DNA of 64,000 nucleotides from CAZAPG01 sp964486935 (GTDB lineage Bacteria > Chloroflexota > Anaerolineae > 4572-78 > J111): positions 1-64,000 of the forward strand of contig CAZAPG010000035.1 of the NCBI GenBank assembly GCA_964486935.1, read 5' to 3'. The stretch's first letter is position 1. Each line of letters starts with the position of its first letter. Under the pieces are notes generated by a model. That model searched no databases and was not told the DNA's origin. It saw only the letters and a list, made by a program, of their open reading frames with translations. This document shows positions 15,791-24,470 of this stretch, one piece after another. The translations under genes and the position numbers were made by a program.

Positions 15791-18370
15791 CTAGCTGCGC
15801 AGCTTTGCGCCAAGCTCTCGCTCTAAACGGTTGATGATATTGCTCTGCTGCCGGGCTACCACTTTATCCGTCAGCGTCCGCTCATCGGATTGAAAGGTGA
15901 GGTTATAGGCCAAACTCTTTTTGCCCGGTCCAAGCTGCTCGCCGCGATACACGTCAAACAGCCGGGCTTCGGTAAGCAGCGGCTGGCCGGTTTGCAGAAT
16001 AAGGGTGTGGACCTGCTCGGCGGGCACGCGTTCGTCAACCACCACGGCGATATCCTGCTGCACCGGCGGGAAGCGGGGGATGCTCCGCACGGCGTAAAGA
16101 GCCGGCATTTGGGCCAGCAGCAGGTCCAGGTCAAAATCGGCGGCAACCACGGGCCAATTTTCATCAGTTTTTATGCCATAAGCGGCCACAACATTGGGGT
16201 GCAATTGCCCCATCACACCAATATATTGATCATTTATTTTTAAACGAGCCACCCGCCCCGGATGGTAAGTAGGGTGCTTGGCCGGTTCAAAGCTGATACC
16301 CTCAACGTGCAGCCCCGCCACCAGTGTTTCAATAACGCCCTTCAAATCAAAAAAATCAACCGGCGATGGGTCGGTTTTTAGCCAGCTGCTCTCCTCACGC
16401 GGGCCGGTCATAACAATAATCAACCGGCGTTGTTCGGCGGGTAATAGGCTGGCTTCGCCCTCCTCATCCTCGTTGAGAATATAAACATGCCCAATTTCAA
16501 ACATTTGCACCCGTTCGTGATGGCGGGTGTTATCGGCTACCACTTCAAGTACGCTATTAAGAACGCTGTGCCGCATCATAGCCCGTTCAGGAGTAGAGGG
16601 GTTGGCCAGGGCTACATAATTGGGATTTTGGGCGTAATCTTTCCCTAAAACGCGGGTTTCTGCTTCCGGTGTCGTTAGCCGGTAGGTGATAACCTCCTGC
16701 AAACCGGCCTGAATCAGCAAGTCGCGGGTTTGCTCCTCCCGGTCAAGGCTGGCGTTGTTGCGCTGGGGCGGCAACTCGTCGGTTATTTCCGAGACGGGGA
16801 TGCGGTCGTAGCCATATATCCGGGCAATTTCTTCGACCAAATCGGCCCGGCCCGTCGTCGTTTCAGCCGAGATATCCAGGCGATGGTCTGGCGCGGTAAC
16901 GCGCAACGATTTTAGATTTGGGATTTGGGATTTGGGATTGTCAATTTCTTCAACCTTGAACTCCAGAGCTTCCAGAATTTTTTTGATTTCCGCCAGGCTC
17001 AGTTCGATGCCCAGCAGGCGAGTCACTTCGGCCTGGGGCAAGTCAACCGTTACTTGCTGCGGTGGGTTGGGGTAGTAGTCGAACACGTCTTCGGCGATGA
17101 CGCCGCCGGCCAACTCGCACATCAATTTGGCTCCGCGCAGCGCGCCTGTCATTGCCAGGGCCGGATGCACGCCCCGGCTAAAGCGGTAGGCTGCCTCGGA
17201 TTTGATGTTGAGCGCCTGGCTGGTGCGCCGGATGTTGATAAAGTTCCAGGCGGCGGCCTCTAGCAGAATATTTTGGCTGTTCTCGCTGACTTCGCTTTCC
17301 AGGCCGCCCATAATGCCGCCAATGCTCAGGTTGCTTTGGGGGTCTGTCACCAAAATGGAGTAGTCGGGCAGTTCATGCGTTTTGTCATCAAGGGTGACAA
17401 CCTTTTCGCCGGGTTGGGCCAGGCGGGTGATAATTTTGACCGGCCCGTTTGGCCCGGCGTATTCATCGGCGCGGCGGCGCAGCGCGTCCCAATCAAAGGC
17501 GTGGTTGGGCTGGCCTACTTCCAGCATCACGTAGTTGCTGATATCGACAATGTTGTTGATGGGGCGCATGCCGGCCAGCCGCAGCCGGCGCTGCATCCAG
17601 TAGGGCGAGGGTTTGACCCGGATGCCTTCGATGAGAACGGCCACAAAGCGCGGGTTGAGTTCCGGTTCGGTGGTTTCGAGGATGAGACGAGGTTTACTCC
17701 CCCTTTGGATGGGGGGGAGCGTTGTATCGGGGTAGCGCAGTTTCTGGCCGGTGAGCGCGGCCACCTCGCGGGCCACGCCCAAAATCGAAGAGCAGCGGAT
17801 AATGTTTGGCGTCAGGTCGATGTCCAGCACGGCGTCGCCCCACAGGTCAACCAGGGGCGTGCCGGGCGGCGCGGCTTCGGCGTCGGTTAAAATAATGCCT
17901 TCGTGGTCGTCGCTCAGGCCCAGTTCTTTTTCAGAACAGAGCATGTGGCGGTTCATAATGCCTCGAATCTGGCGGCCTTTCAGCACCATTTTTGCGCCGG
18001 GTTCTTTGGAATGGCCATCGTACACGGTGGCCCCTTCCATAACAAAGGGGGATTTTAGCCCCAAATGGCTGATGTTGCCCTGGCCCACAAATTCAAACAG
18101 GTTGGACGCGCCGGTGACAACGGTTTCCGGCGCGTCTGCGCCAATATCAATGGTGGCCAGCACCAGCCGGTCGGCGTTGGGGTGTTGCTCTACTTTGAGC
18201 AGGTGGGCCAGTACCAGCTTATCGCGGTCCCATTCCAGGTCTGCGCCGGGCAGACCAACATATTGAATGCTGCCGACTTCCAGCCCGGCAAGGGTGAGGC
18301 GCTCGGCCAGCTCTGTAATGGGCAGGGTGATGTCTACAAAATCTTTTAGCCAACTGATAGGTACTTTCAT
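15791..18370 (-). CDS. pheT: Phenylalanyl-tRNA synthetase beta subunit
   Basis: The 859-residue beta chain of the (alpha-beta)2 PheRS starts MKVPISWLKDFVDI. It carries the tRNA-binding (EMAP-like) domain around 45-160, the B3/B4 editing region (MRPINNIVDISNYVMLEVGQP), the B5 domain (about 425-510), the core domain with RMSLNVxEV-type segments, and the C-terminal anticodon-binding fold ending in ERELGAKLRS. Length is slightly above the usual 800 or so. An in-frame heptamer repeat (16915-16939) inserts a PKSQIPNLKS-like stretch in the B5 region. It follows pheS by 93 bases, and a terminator lies just downstream. Confidence 0.97.
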   Translation of the reverse strand: MKVPISWLKDFVDITLPITELAERLTLAGLEVGSIQYVGLPGADLEWDRDKLVLAHLLKVEQHPNADRLVLATIDIGADAPETVVTGASNLFEFVGQGNISHLGLKSPFVMEGATVYDGHSKEPGAKMVLKGRQIRGIMNRHMLCSEKELGLSDDHEGIILTDAEAAPPGTPLVDLWGDAVLDIDLTPNIIRCSSILGVAREVAALTGQKLRYPDTTLPPIQRGSKPRLILETTEPELNPRFVAVLIEGIRVKPSPYWMQRRLRLAGMRPINNIVDISNYVMLEVGQPNHAFDWDALRRRADEYAGPNGPVKIITRLAQPGEKVVTLDDKTHELPDYSILVTDPQSNLSIGGIMGGLESEVSENSQNILLEAAAWNFINIRRTSQALNIKSEAAYRFSRGVHPALAMTGALRGAKLMCELAGGVIAEDVFDYYPNPPQQVTVDLPQAEVTRLLGIELSLAEIKKILEALEFKVEEIDNPKSQIPNLKSLRVTAPDHRLDISAETTTGRADLVEEIARIYGYDRIPVSEITDELPPQRNNASLDREEQTRDLLIQAGLQEVITYRLTTPEAETRVLGKDYAQNPNYVALANPSTPERAMMRHSVLNSVLEVVADNTRHHERVQMFEIGHVYILNEDEEGEASLLPAEQRRLIIVMTGPREESSWLKTDPSPVDFFDLKGVIETLVAGLHVEGISFEPAKHPTYHPGRVARLKINDQYIGVMGQLHPNVVAAYGIKTDENWPVVAADFDLDLLLAQMPALYAVRSIPRFPPVQQDIAVVVDERVPAEQVHTLILQTGQPLLTEARLFDVYRGEQLGPGKKSLAYNLTFQSDERTLTDKVVARQQSNIINRLERELGAKLRS
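16915..16939. repeat. Tandem heptamer repeat GATTTGG inside pheT
   Basis: Three perfect tandem copies of GATTTGG (16915-16935) plus GATT lie in the pheT coding frame, encoding the NPKSQIPNLKS segment around residue 480. Short heptanucleotide tandem repeats of the CCAAATC type are known as mobile-like dispersed repeats in cyanobacteria and others. The surrounding protein frame is preserved. Confidence 0.8.
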
Positions 18371-18463
18371 AGTTTTGTATTCCGGTTGTTGATGTATTTT
18401 AAGATAATGTGTTGCGTATCAAATATTGCGGAATAAGCAACACGCACTACGGATGTATCTGTT

Positions 18464-19489
18464 TTAGAATTGCTCTAAAAAGCGCAAATCGTTAGCCCAG
18501 AAATAGCGAATATCCTCGATGCCGTGGCGCAGCATGGTGATGCGCTCTGGCCCCATGCCAAAGGCAAAGCCGCTGTACACGTTGGGGTTGTAGCCGCCGT
18601 TGCGCAGCACATTAGGGTGGACCATACCGCAGCCTAAAATTTCTAGCCAGCCGGTATATTTGCATACGCGGCAGCCCCGCCCATCGCACAGAAAACACTG
18701 CACGTCCATTTCTGCCGAAGGCTCGGTAAAGGGGAAGTGGCTGGCCCGGAAGCGCACCGGACGGCCCTGGCCGTAGAGCCGGTTGGTAAAGTTGATGAGC
18801 GTGCCTTTCAAGTCGCTCATGCGGATGCCTTTGCCCACGGCCAGCCCCTCAACCTGATGAAATTGAATTTCTGAACGGGCGGTGATCTGTTCATGGCGGT
18901 AGCACATGCCGGGCAAAATTACCCGAATCGGCTCCGGGCAGTAGTGGCGCATCACCCTGATTTGGCCGGGCGAGGTGTGAGTCCGCAGCAGCACATCGGG
19001 ATTGGTGGTGTAGAAGGTGTCCTGCATCTCTCGGGCGGGGTGGTGGGGCGGAAAGTTGAGCAGTTGAAAGTTCATCTCGTCGGTTTCAACATCGCGGCTG
19101 CGGTATATCTGAAAGCCCATATCGGCCCAAATCTGGTAAATACGGCGCAGAGTTTGGGTGCTGGGGTGCAGCCGCCCGCGCGAGACGGCTCGTCCCGGCA
19201 GGGTCACGTCGATAGCGCCGGCTGCCAGGGTTTCTTCAAGCTCGGCGGCTTTGATACTGGCGGCCTTGTCTTCAAAGGCGGCTTCCAGCTCTTTTTTAAG
19301 CTCGTTGGCGCGTTTGCCAAAGGCAGGTCGCTGCTCTTGAGGTAGCTCACCTACCCGGCGGAGCATTTGGGTAATTTGGCCATTGCGGCCAATGTACTGG
19401 CGGTTCCACTCATCGAGCGCGTCGCCGGTGGTCAGTTGCTTTAACTCGGTTTGGGCCGTCTGGGCCAGCGTTTCAAGTTGCTCTAACAT
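18464..19489 (-). CDS. pheS: Phenylalanyl-tRNA synthetase alpha subunit
   Basis: The 341-residue catalytic subunit has the N-terminal coiled coil (about 1-90). Class II motif 2 is seen in FRASHFPFTEPSAEMDV, and the C-terminal GFAFGMGPERITMLRHGI motif 3 forms the ATP site, with DIRYFWANDLRFLEQF at the end. The Cys-rich insertion FLCDGRGCRVCKYTGW is present in many bacterial PheS. Start ATG has GGAG 10 bases upstream. The leader from the promoter at 19555-19583 is only about 55 bases, too short for a T-box, so T-box control is unlikely. It is co-transcribed with pheT. Confidence 0.97.
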   Translation of the reverse strand: MLEQLETLAQTAQTELKQLTTGDALDEWNRQYIGRNGQITQMLRRVGELPQEQRPAFGKRANELKKELEAAFEDKAASIKAAELEETLAAGAIDVTLPGRAVSRGRLHPSTQTLRRIYQIWADMGFQIYRSRDVETDEMNFQLLNFPPHHPAREMQDTFYTTNPDVLLRTHTSPGQIRVMRHYCPEPIRVILPGMCYRHEQITARSEIQFHQVEGLAVGKGIRMSDLKGTLINFTNRLYGQGRPVRFRASHFPFTEPSAEMDVQCFLCDGRGCRVCKYTGWLEILGCGMVHPNVLRNGGYNPNVYSGFAFGMGPERITMLRHGIEDIRYFWANDLRFLEQF

Positions 19490-19554
19490 AGCTTTCTCCG
19501 CGTGTTTGTGTTTGGCAAGTCGGGGTGTAACCCTCTGATTGGCAAAGAAGACAT

Positions 19555-19583
19555 ATCATAGTCTATCTTACGTTGTGAGACAA
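19555..19583 (-). promoter_or_regulatory. Promoter of pheS-pheT
   Basis: On the minus strand, TTGTCT (complement of 19578-19583), a 17-base spacer and TATGAT (complement of 19555-19560) stand between the terminator of the small upstream gene and pheS. Confidence 0.65.
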
Positions 19584-19593
19584 AACCTTATAA

Positions 19594-19637
19594 ACAAAAA
19601 GGGCGCAGCCGATAGTGGCCGCGCCCCGCTAATTTTT
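19594..19637 (-). terminator. Terminator of the 58-residue membrane protein gene
   Basis: GGGCGCAGCC (19601-19610) pairs with GGCCGCGCCC (19617-19626) with one mismatch and a 6-base loop. A minus-strand TTTTTGTTT follows. It stands 24 bases beyond the small gene's stop and upstream of the pheS promoter, insulating the two units. Confidence 0.85.
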
Positions 19638-19649
19638 GCTATGCCTGCT

Positions 19650-19826
19650 TCAGTGCCCGGTTAGCGCGCGCCACGTTATCCCCCCAAAAAAGAAGCTAAA
19701 AAAGTAAAAACCAACCGCAGCAGCGGCCAAAACCGCTAACCAAACGCGGTTATTTTGTGGTTGAACCTGGGCGCTTACCCTGGCCCGGCTTCGATGGGCG
19801 ATTAATTGGCGGTATCGCTTTGGCAT
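19650..19826 (-). CDS. Small single-helix membrane protein (58 residues)
   Basis: This small gene starts with ATG at 19826 and stops with TGA at 19650. The product begins MPKRYRQLIAHRSRARV, strongly basic, and then has one hydrophobic helix (about 29-52: VWLAVLAAAAVGFYFFSFFF) followed by a short GITWRALTGH tail. This positive-inside topology predicts a cytoplasmic N-terminus. An AAAAGGA lies 12 bases upstream of the start. A promoter (19857-19888) and a hairpin terminator (19594-19637) delimit a one-gene transcript of about 250 bases, which argues that it is real. I do not recognise the family. Confidence 0.65.
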   Translation of the reverse strand: MPKRYRQLIAHRSRARVSAQVQPQNNRVWLAVLAAAAVGFYFFSFFFGGITWRALTGH

Positions 19827-19856
19827 AGGAAATAACTATCCTTTTAAAGAATTGAG

Positions 19857-19888
19857 ATTATACTATCACGGAAGCGGGGGAGAGTCAA
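19857..19888 (-). promoter_or_regulatory. Promoter of the 58-residue protein gene
   Basis: On the minus strand, TTGACT (complement of 19883-19888) precedes TAGTAT (complement of 19860-19865) by 17 bases. A perfect TATAAT (complement of 19857-19862) overlaps it at 20-base spacing. Confidence 0.6.
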
Positions 19889-20040
19889 CCCTTTTTTGGC
19901 CTTAAAATCACGCGGCCCGATGCTCAAGCGCCCTAATCGCGCTCACTGGCCTGATAGCAAAATATTTTCACCTTTGTTTAAAGATTCTCCTTTAAAGTCT
20001 CTTAACAAGATGCCCACGTTGAGGGCGATGAGCTAAGACA

Positions 20041-20982
20041 ATGACCCAGCATCAATCGGCGCGAGATATCAAAAACCCTACCTGGAGCGTTAGCGACGTT
20101 CACGGGCAGTATAGTTACACCAACCCCCACGCCGATTTGTATTTGTACCTCAGCCAGTGGTCCGATATGGAATCATACCTCAATGTAGGTTATTCCAGGC
20201 CGGGGCAATATCACCTGCACACCGGCACCCATTTGCGGCTCATCAACCGGCTGGCCGACGGGCTTTTAGAACTGCACGCCGGCGGCCCCCACGCCCAAGA
20301 GAATCGCCTGCTCGATGTGGCCTCGGGGCGGGGCGGGGCGGCCATTCACGCCCGGCGGCGATACGGCCTGCGGGTGACGGGCGTCGATATTACCCCCTAC
20401 AACGCGCGCCGGGCCACCCGTAACGCCCGGAACAAAAACGTTTGGCCCGACGTTAGATTTAATATGGGCGATTCTACGCGGCTGCCGCTGGCCGATGCCT
20501 CCTTTCCGCTGGTCTGGTCTATCGAGTCGCCGGCCCATTTTGCCGATAAGCCCGCCTTTCTCAAAGAGGTAAGCCGGGCGCTAAAACCGGGCGGCGCATT
20601 TACCTTTGCCGACCTGCTGGTAGTGGATGAGGTGGCCGCCGCCTCGGCAGAAAACCGGCAAATTTATCAGGAATTTTTGCGGGTGTGGGACGTCCCCTAT
20701 CTGGAAACGTTTGACAGCTACCGGCAAATTCTGGGCCGGGTTGGGCTGGAGCTACGACGCAGCGAAATTGTGACTCGCTATAATCTTGACATTCTTAACC
20801 GGGATTGCCGATTGTTTTTGTGGCTATCCAAACCCAACTGGCTTTACAATACCTACAAACAATATTTAAAGTGGCGCACCGGGGCCAACCTGGATAACGT
20901 TTACCAGCACGTTTTAGGCTCGCACCGGGCGCTACGGTTAGGTATGATTGATTACGGGCTATTTTGGGCAGTCCGCGTATAA
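20041..20982 (+). CDS. SAM-dependent methyltransferase (gamma-tocopherol/sterol-type)
   Basis: This 313-residue class I methyltransferase has motif I LLDVASGRGG (about 93-102) and GVDITPYNARRATRNA after it. Further motifs are the acidic FNMGDSTRLPLADASF, motif post-I VWSIESPAHF, and LKPGGAFTFADLLVVDE. The N-terminal YLNVGYSRPGQYHLHTG substrate lid resembles small-molecule C- or O-methyltransferases of the tocopherol/sterol/phosphoethanolamine group. The C-terminal third (YNTYKQYLKWRTG) probably binds substrate. It stands alone, with a separate promoter starting the next operon. The start codon lacks a strong ribosome site; GATGAGC lies just upstream. The substrate cannot be deduced. Confidence 0.85.
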   Translation: MTQHQSARDIKNPTWSVSDVHGQYSYTNPHADLYLYLSQWSDMESYLNVGYSRPGQYHLHTGTHLRLINRLADGLLELHAGGPHAQENRLLDVASGRGGAAIHARRRYGLRVTGVDITPYNARRATRNARNKNVWPDVRFNMGDSTRLPLADASFPLVWSIESPAHFADKPAFLKEVSRALKPGGAFTFADLLVVDEVAAASAENRQIYQEFLRVWDVPYLETFDSYRQILGRVGLELRRSEIVTRYNLDILNRDCRLFLWLSKPNWLYNTYKQYLKWRTGANLDNVYQHVLGSHRALRLGMIDYGLFWAVRV

Positions 20983-20988
20983 ATTAAT

Positions 20989-21016
20989 TTGATAGCCGGG
21001 CTGGAGCATGTATAAT
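20989..21016 (+). promoter_or_regulatory. Promoter of the S49 peptidase/oligopeptide transport operon
   Basis: TTGATA (20989-20994), a 16-base spacer and a perfect TATAAT (21011-21016) precede a leader of about 115 bases. The ribosome site AAGGAGGT (21120-21127) stands before the peptidase ATG. Confidence 0.7.
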
Positions 21017-21137
21017 ATTAGGAATAGATCGAAGTTGGACATTTCATCTCTCTAAACCCATCCCAACCAATAAATCAACCCTCAGCAAAAGCTCCATGAA
21101 TAGTAACGGTTAGTTATTTTAAGGAGGTAATACTATA

Positions 21138-22049
21138 ATGAACGAAGCCCATGGGGGAAACGCCCCACAGGTTGAAAAATCGCACTCGCGTGAGCAAACC
21201 ATTGCCATTTTCTTTTTGGTAATTGTGGCCGCGATTGTGGGCGGATATTTTTTGGCTCAAGCATTGATACCCAAACCTAAAGTGGGTATTATCAACGTTC
21301 AGGTTCCCATTGGCAGCGCCTTTGCCGAAGCCATGGCCCAGGAAGTTGAATACGCCGCCAAAGCCGATGATATCAAAGCCGTTGTGCTTATGATAAACAG
21401 CCCCGGCGGCAGCGCGGCCTCGGGCCACGATATTTACTACCAGGTTCGCAAGCTCAGAGAGTCCAAACCGGTAGTTGCCAGTATGGACGTGCTGGCCGCC
21501 AGCGCCGCCTACCAGATTGGCGTGGCCGCCAACGAAATTTATGGCAAACCGGCCTCGCTGATTGGCAATGTGGGCGTCATTATGGGTCAACCCAGCCCCG
21601 AAACCTTGAGCGAACGCTTTATCACTACCGGCCCCTTTAAAGCCACCGGCGGCAGCGCCACCGCATACCTGCAAAAATTAAACCTGCTGTACGCCGATTT
21701 TAGAGACTCGGTGGTTGTAGAACGGTCTGCCGCGCCCAACCCGCTAAAAATGTCGCCGGAGCAGTTGGCTACCGGCGAAATCTGGATTGGTATTGAAGCC
21801 AAAGAGTATGGCCTGATTGACGAACTTGGCTCAAATCTGGATGCCATTGCTCGCGCCGCAGAGTTGGCCGGCGTGCATGATTATGAGGTTGTTAACATCC
21901 GCGACGAGTATCTTGGCTCATTGACTCCATCTCAATTTGAAATTGCCATGAAACTCTATGAAGAAGTAGAAAACCAGCCAGATTTTGAATTGAGCACAGA
22001 AGAAGTTAAATGGCCATCGTTTTACCAACTTTACATCCCTCTGGAGTAA
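21138..22049 (+). CDS. S49 family (SppA-like) membrane serine peptidase
   Basis: This 303-residue protein has one membrane helix (about 25-48, IAIFFLVIVAAIVGGYFLAQA) and a ClpP/crotonase-fold S49 domain. VVLMINSPGGSAASGHDIY is the typical glycine-rich strand. The nucleophile Ser lies in DVLAASAAYQIGVAAN, and the general-base Lys is probably in TTGPFKATGG, matching the Ser/Lys dyad of short SppA enzymes. SppA cleaves signal-peptide remnants in the membrane. The downstream gene starts 3 bases after the stop, so it is the first gene of a peptide-handling operon. The ribosome site is near-perfect. Confidence 0.9.
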   Translation: MNEAHGGNAPQVEKSHSREQTIAIFFLVIVAAIVGGYFLAQALIPKPKVGIINVQVPIGSAFAEAMAQEVEYAAKADDIKAVVLMINSPGGSAASGHDIYYQVRKLRESKPVVASMDVLAASAAYQIGVAANEIYGKPASLIGNVGVIMGQPSPETLSERFITTGPFKATGGSATAYLQKLNLLYADFRDSVVVERSAAPNPLKMSPEQLATGEIWIGIEAKEYGLIDELGSNLDAIARAAELAGVHDYEVVNIRDEYLGSLTPSQFEIAMKLYEEVENQPDFELSTEEVKWPSFYQLYIPLE

Positions 22050-22052
22050 TTA

Positions 22053-24419
22053 ATGTCTAAATCAAACTGGACTCTTTTGTTAATTGTGGCCGGCGTAATT
22101 GTGCTGGCTATTGTTGGCGCGCGGTTAATCTACTTTAGCTCCGGGGCCAACGCCTATACCCCGCCCCAACGCGAGCTGGCCCAGGTTAAACTCGATACGG
22201 CTCCCACTATCGCCCGCACAGAAATTGTCGATAACCCCGCCACCAGCCGGGGCGTTGTTCTGGTTGATTTTGGGCACCAAAACGCCCTCTTTCCCGAAGA
22301 GCTAAACGTGCTGCTCTCTAAAATTGTGAGCCGCGGCTTCAGCTACGAATTTTTGCTGACCGGCGGGCAGGCCGAAGCCGATACCCTGGACGACGAAGAT
22401 GTGCCGCTGCTGGTCGACAAACTGCGCTACGCCAAAGCCCTTATTCTGCCGCTGCCCAGAGCCGAATACACCGACGCAGAAACCGCCGCCATTGAAAATT
22501 TTGTGGCAAAAGGCGGCCAACTGTTGATTATTGGCGACCCGACCCGCACCGTATTTGTTGACGGGCTTAATAGCATTGGCAGCTCATTTGGCATTGTCTA
22601 CGCCAACGATTATCTCTACAGCCTCGAAGCCGGCAGCACCGACAATAACTATCGCAATGTTGTCTACTCCAACTTCAACCAAAGCCCCATCACCGCCGGC
22701 CTGACCAACGGCGATAAAGTAATCTTCTACTCCGGCAGTTCCATCAGCGCCCCCGGCCACGAAATTATCCTGGGCGATGAAAACACCCACTCATCCATCA
22801 GCGAGGGGGGGCGAACCACCATGGCCGCCGCCGCCCTCACCACCAACGACCGCGTGCTTGCCCTGGGCGACCTCACCTTTTTTAGCGAACCCTACAGCTA
22901 CGCCGAAAGTAACGGTAAACTCATCAATAATATCGCCAACTTTTTAACCCAGGGCCAGCGTCAATACCGGCTGGAAGATTTCCCCTACTTTTTTGACGCC
23001 GAAGTAGAAGTTGTGTTTGACAACTCGCTGGTTTTTAACAGCCAGTTTGACGACTCGGTTAAATTAAAAGATTTTCTGGTTAAAAACAAACACACCGTTA
23101 ACTTTGTTGATACCATCTCCGGCAATAACGATGTAATTTACGTTGGCCGTTTCAACAATACCGCTCCGGTTGACGACTACCTGGCCGCCGGCAACATCCA
23201 AATACTGGATTTAACAGCCGCGCAGCAAGAACTCCTGGTTTCGGACGAGGCCGAAGAAGCCGTGGAAGAAACAGCCGGCGAACAAAGCAAAACTCCTGTC
23301 GCCAACGGCACGCCCGTGGCCGATGACAAAGATAAAGATTTTGTGGAGGGGCGTATTCAAATTAGAGGCGTTGGCGAGCTGGAGCGTGGAGGCTCGACCC
23401 TTTTTTACCTGCACCAGCAAGATGACCGCAACGCGCTCATCATCCTCTCCGATAACCCCGATACCAACGCCGACGCCTTTGAACTGCTGCTCGAAGGCGA
23501 TTTTGTCGATTGCCTGGCCAGCTCCTATATTGCCGTTTGCCAAACCGAAGAGCCAAATAAACAGCAGCCCCCCAGCGTGCGCAGCACCAGAATTAACAAA
23601 ATCCTGGTTGTGTCCGATAACGATGGCCGCCGCCGCAACGATGCCCAAACCGGCATGGCCGAATTTAGAAACGTTTTGAGCAACACCTACAAAGTTGACA
23701 CCTGGATTACCGGCGACGGTAACGGCCTCGACCTGGATGAGTTGCAAGAATACGATGCCATCATCTGGACCACAGGCGATTACTGGGATGACAGCATTGG
23801 CCAAGAAGACGCCGAATTGCTGACCCAATACATCGAAGCCGGCGGCAACCTGATTTTATCCGGCGCGTCCATTGCCTTTGATTGGGACCACACCGACTTT
23901 TCCGAAAACATCCTCCACGCCGATTACCTGACCTTTGCCGAGCAAAAAGATATCAGATTGCTTCTGTCTGACCACCCCATTGCCCGCGGGTTAGAGCCAG
24001 AGCAGGTTATCACCTTTGTTGACCCCCCTTCCGGCGAAATACTTGAACCCGACGTGGTCAAACATACGCCCAACTCTCGCGTTATCTTCCAGCGCGGCCC
24101 CGAAAGCCGGCAAGAAGGCGCTGCCGCCGTCATCGCCTACGAGGATGACCGCGCCAAAATAGCCTACTTTGCTTTCCCCATCTACATGCTCCCGGTTGAG
24201 GCGCGCGATACAATTATTAACAACACCGTCGATTGGTTCAGCCGCAAACCCCTTGACCTGCCCGATGAAAAAGAATATCAGCCCTTTGAAAGCGATAATT
24301 TAATTGAAGAACCCGCCGACGAAGAACCGCCGGCAGAAACCCCGGAAAACGGCGAAGAGGGCGAAGATAACGGCAACGGGGGCAACGGCGAGGAAGGTGA
24401 CGAAACTCAGGAAAGTTAA
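22053..24419 (+). CDS. Membrane-anchored GATase-like/DUF4350-like surface protein
   Basis: This 788-residue protein has one N-terminal membrane helix (about 7-28) and a large extracytoplasmic part. Two alpha/beta segments look like class I glutamine-amidotransferase-like (DUF4350-type) folds. One, in the first third, contains KALILPLPRAEYTDAETAAI and NFVAKGGQLLIIGDPTR. The second, around residues 510-720, contains KILVVSDNDGRR, YDAIIWTTGDYW, YIEAGGNLILSGASIAFDW and DDRAKIAYFAFPIYML. No catalytic Cys triad is visible, so ligand binding is likelier than catalysis. The C-terminus (about 750-788) is Glu/Gly/Asn-rich and acidic. It is coupled to the S49 gene by a 3-base gap, with GGAG before the ATG. 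Its role in peptide uptake is inferred only from position. Confidence 0.65.
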   Translation: MSKSNWTLLLIVAGVIVLAIVGARLIYFSSGANAYTPPQRELAQVKLDTAPTIARTEIVDNPATSRGVVLVDFGHQNALFPEELNVLLSKIVSRGFSYEFLLTGGQAEADTLDDEDVPLLVDKLRYAKALILPLPRAEYTDAETAAIENFVAKGGQLLIIGDPTRTVFVDGLNSIGSSFGIVYANDYLYSLEAGSTDNNYRNVVYSNFNQSPITAGLTNGDKVIFYSGSSISAPGHEIILGDENTHSSISEGGRTTMAAAALTTNDRVLALGDLTFFSEPYSYAESNGKLINNIANFLTQGQRQYRLEDFPYFFDAEVEVVFDNSLVFNSQFDDSVKLKDFLVKNKHTVNFVDTISGNNDVIYVGRFNNTAPVDDYLAAGNIQILDLTAAQQELLVSDEAEEAVEETAGEQSKTPVANGTPVADDKDKDFVEGRIQIRGVGELERGGSTLFYLHQQDDRNALIILSDNPDTNADAFELLLEGDFVDCLASSYIAVCQTEEPNKQQPPSVRSTRINKILVVSDNDGRRRNDAQTGMAEFRNVLSNTYKVDTWITGDGNGLDLDELQEYDAIIWTTGDYWDDSIGQEDAELLTQYIEAGGNLILSGASIAFDWDHTDFSENILHADYLTFAEQKDIRLLLSDHPIARGLEPEQVITFVDPPSGEILEPDVVKHTPNSRVIFQRGPESRQEGAAAVIAYEDDRAKIAYFAFPIYMLPVEARDTIINNTVDWFSRKPLDLPDEKEYQPFESDNLIEEPADEEPPAETPENGEEGEDNGNGGNGEEGDETQES

Positions 24420-24470
24420 CAGGGACGCTCTTGACAGAAACCATTGATGAAGGAGGAGAAGACATTTTTT

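Noticed and set aside
15496..15813. Minus-strand 105-codon frame downstream of pheT
   Set aside because: It overlaps the pheT end and runs through the terminator and palindrome; no ribosome site or recognisable features.
19490..19560. T-box leader upstream of pheS
   Set aside because: The leader is only about 55 bases, too short for a T-box, and no antiterminator sequence is visible.
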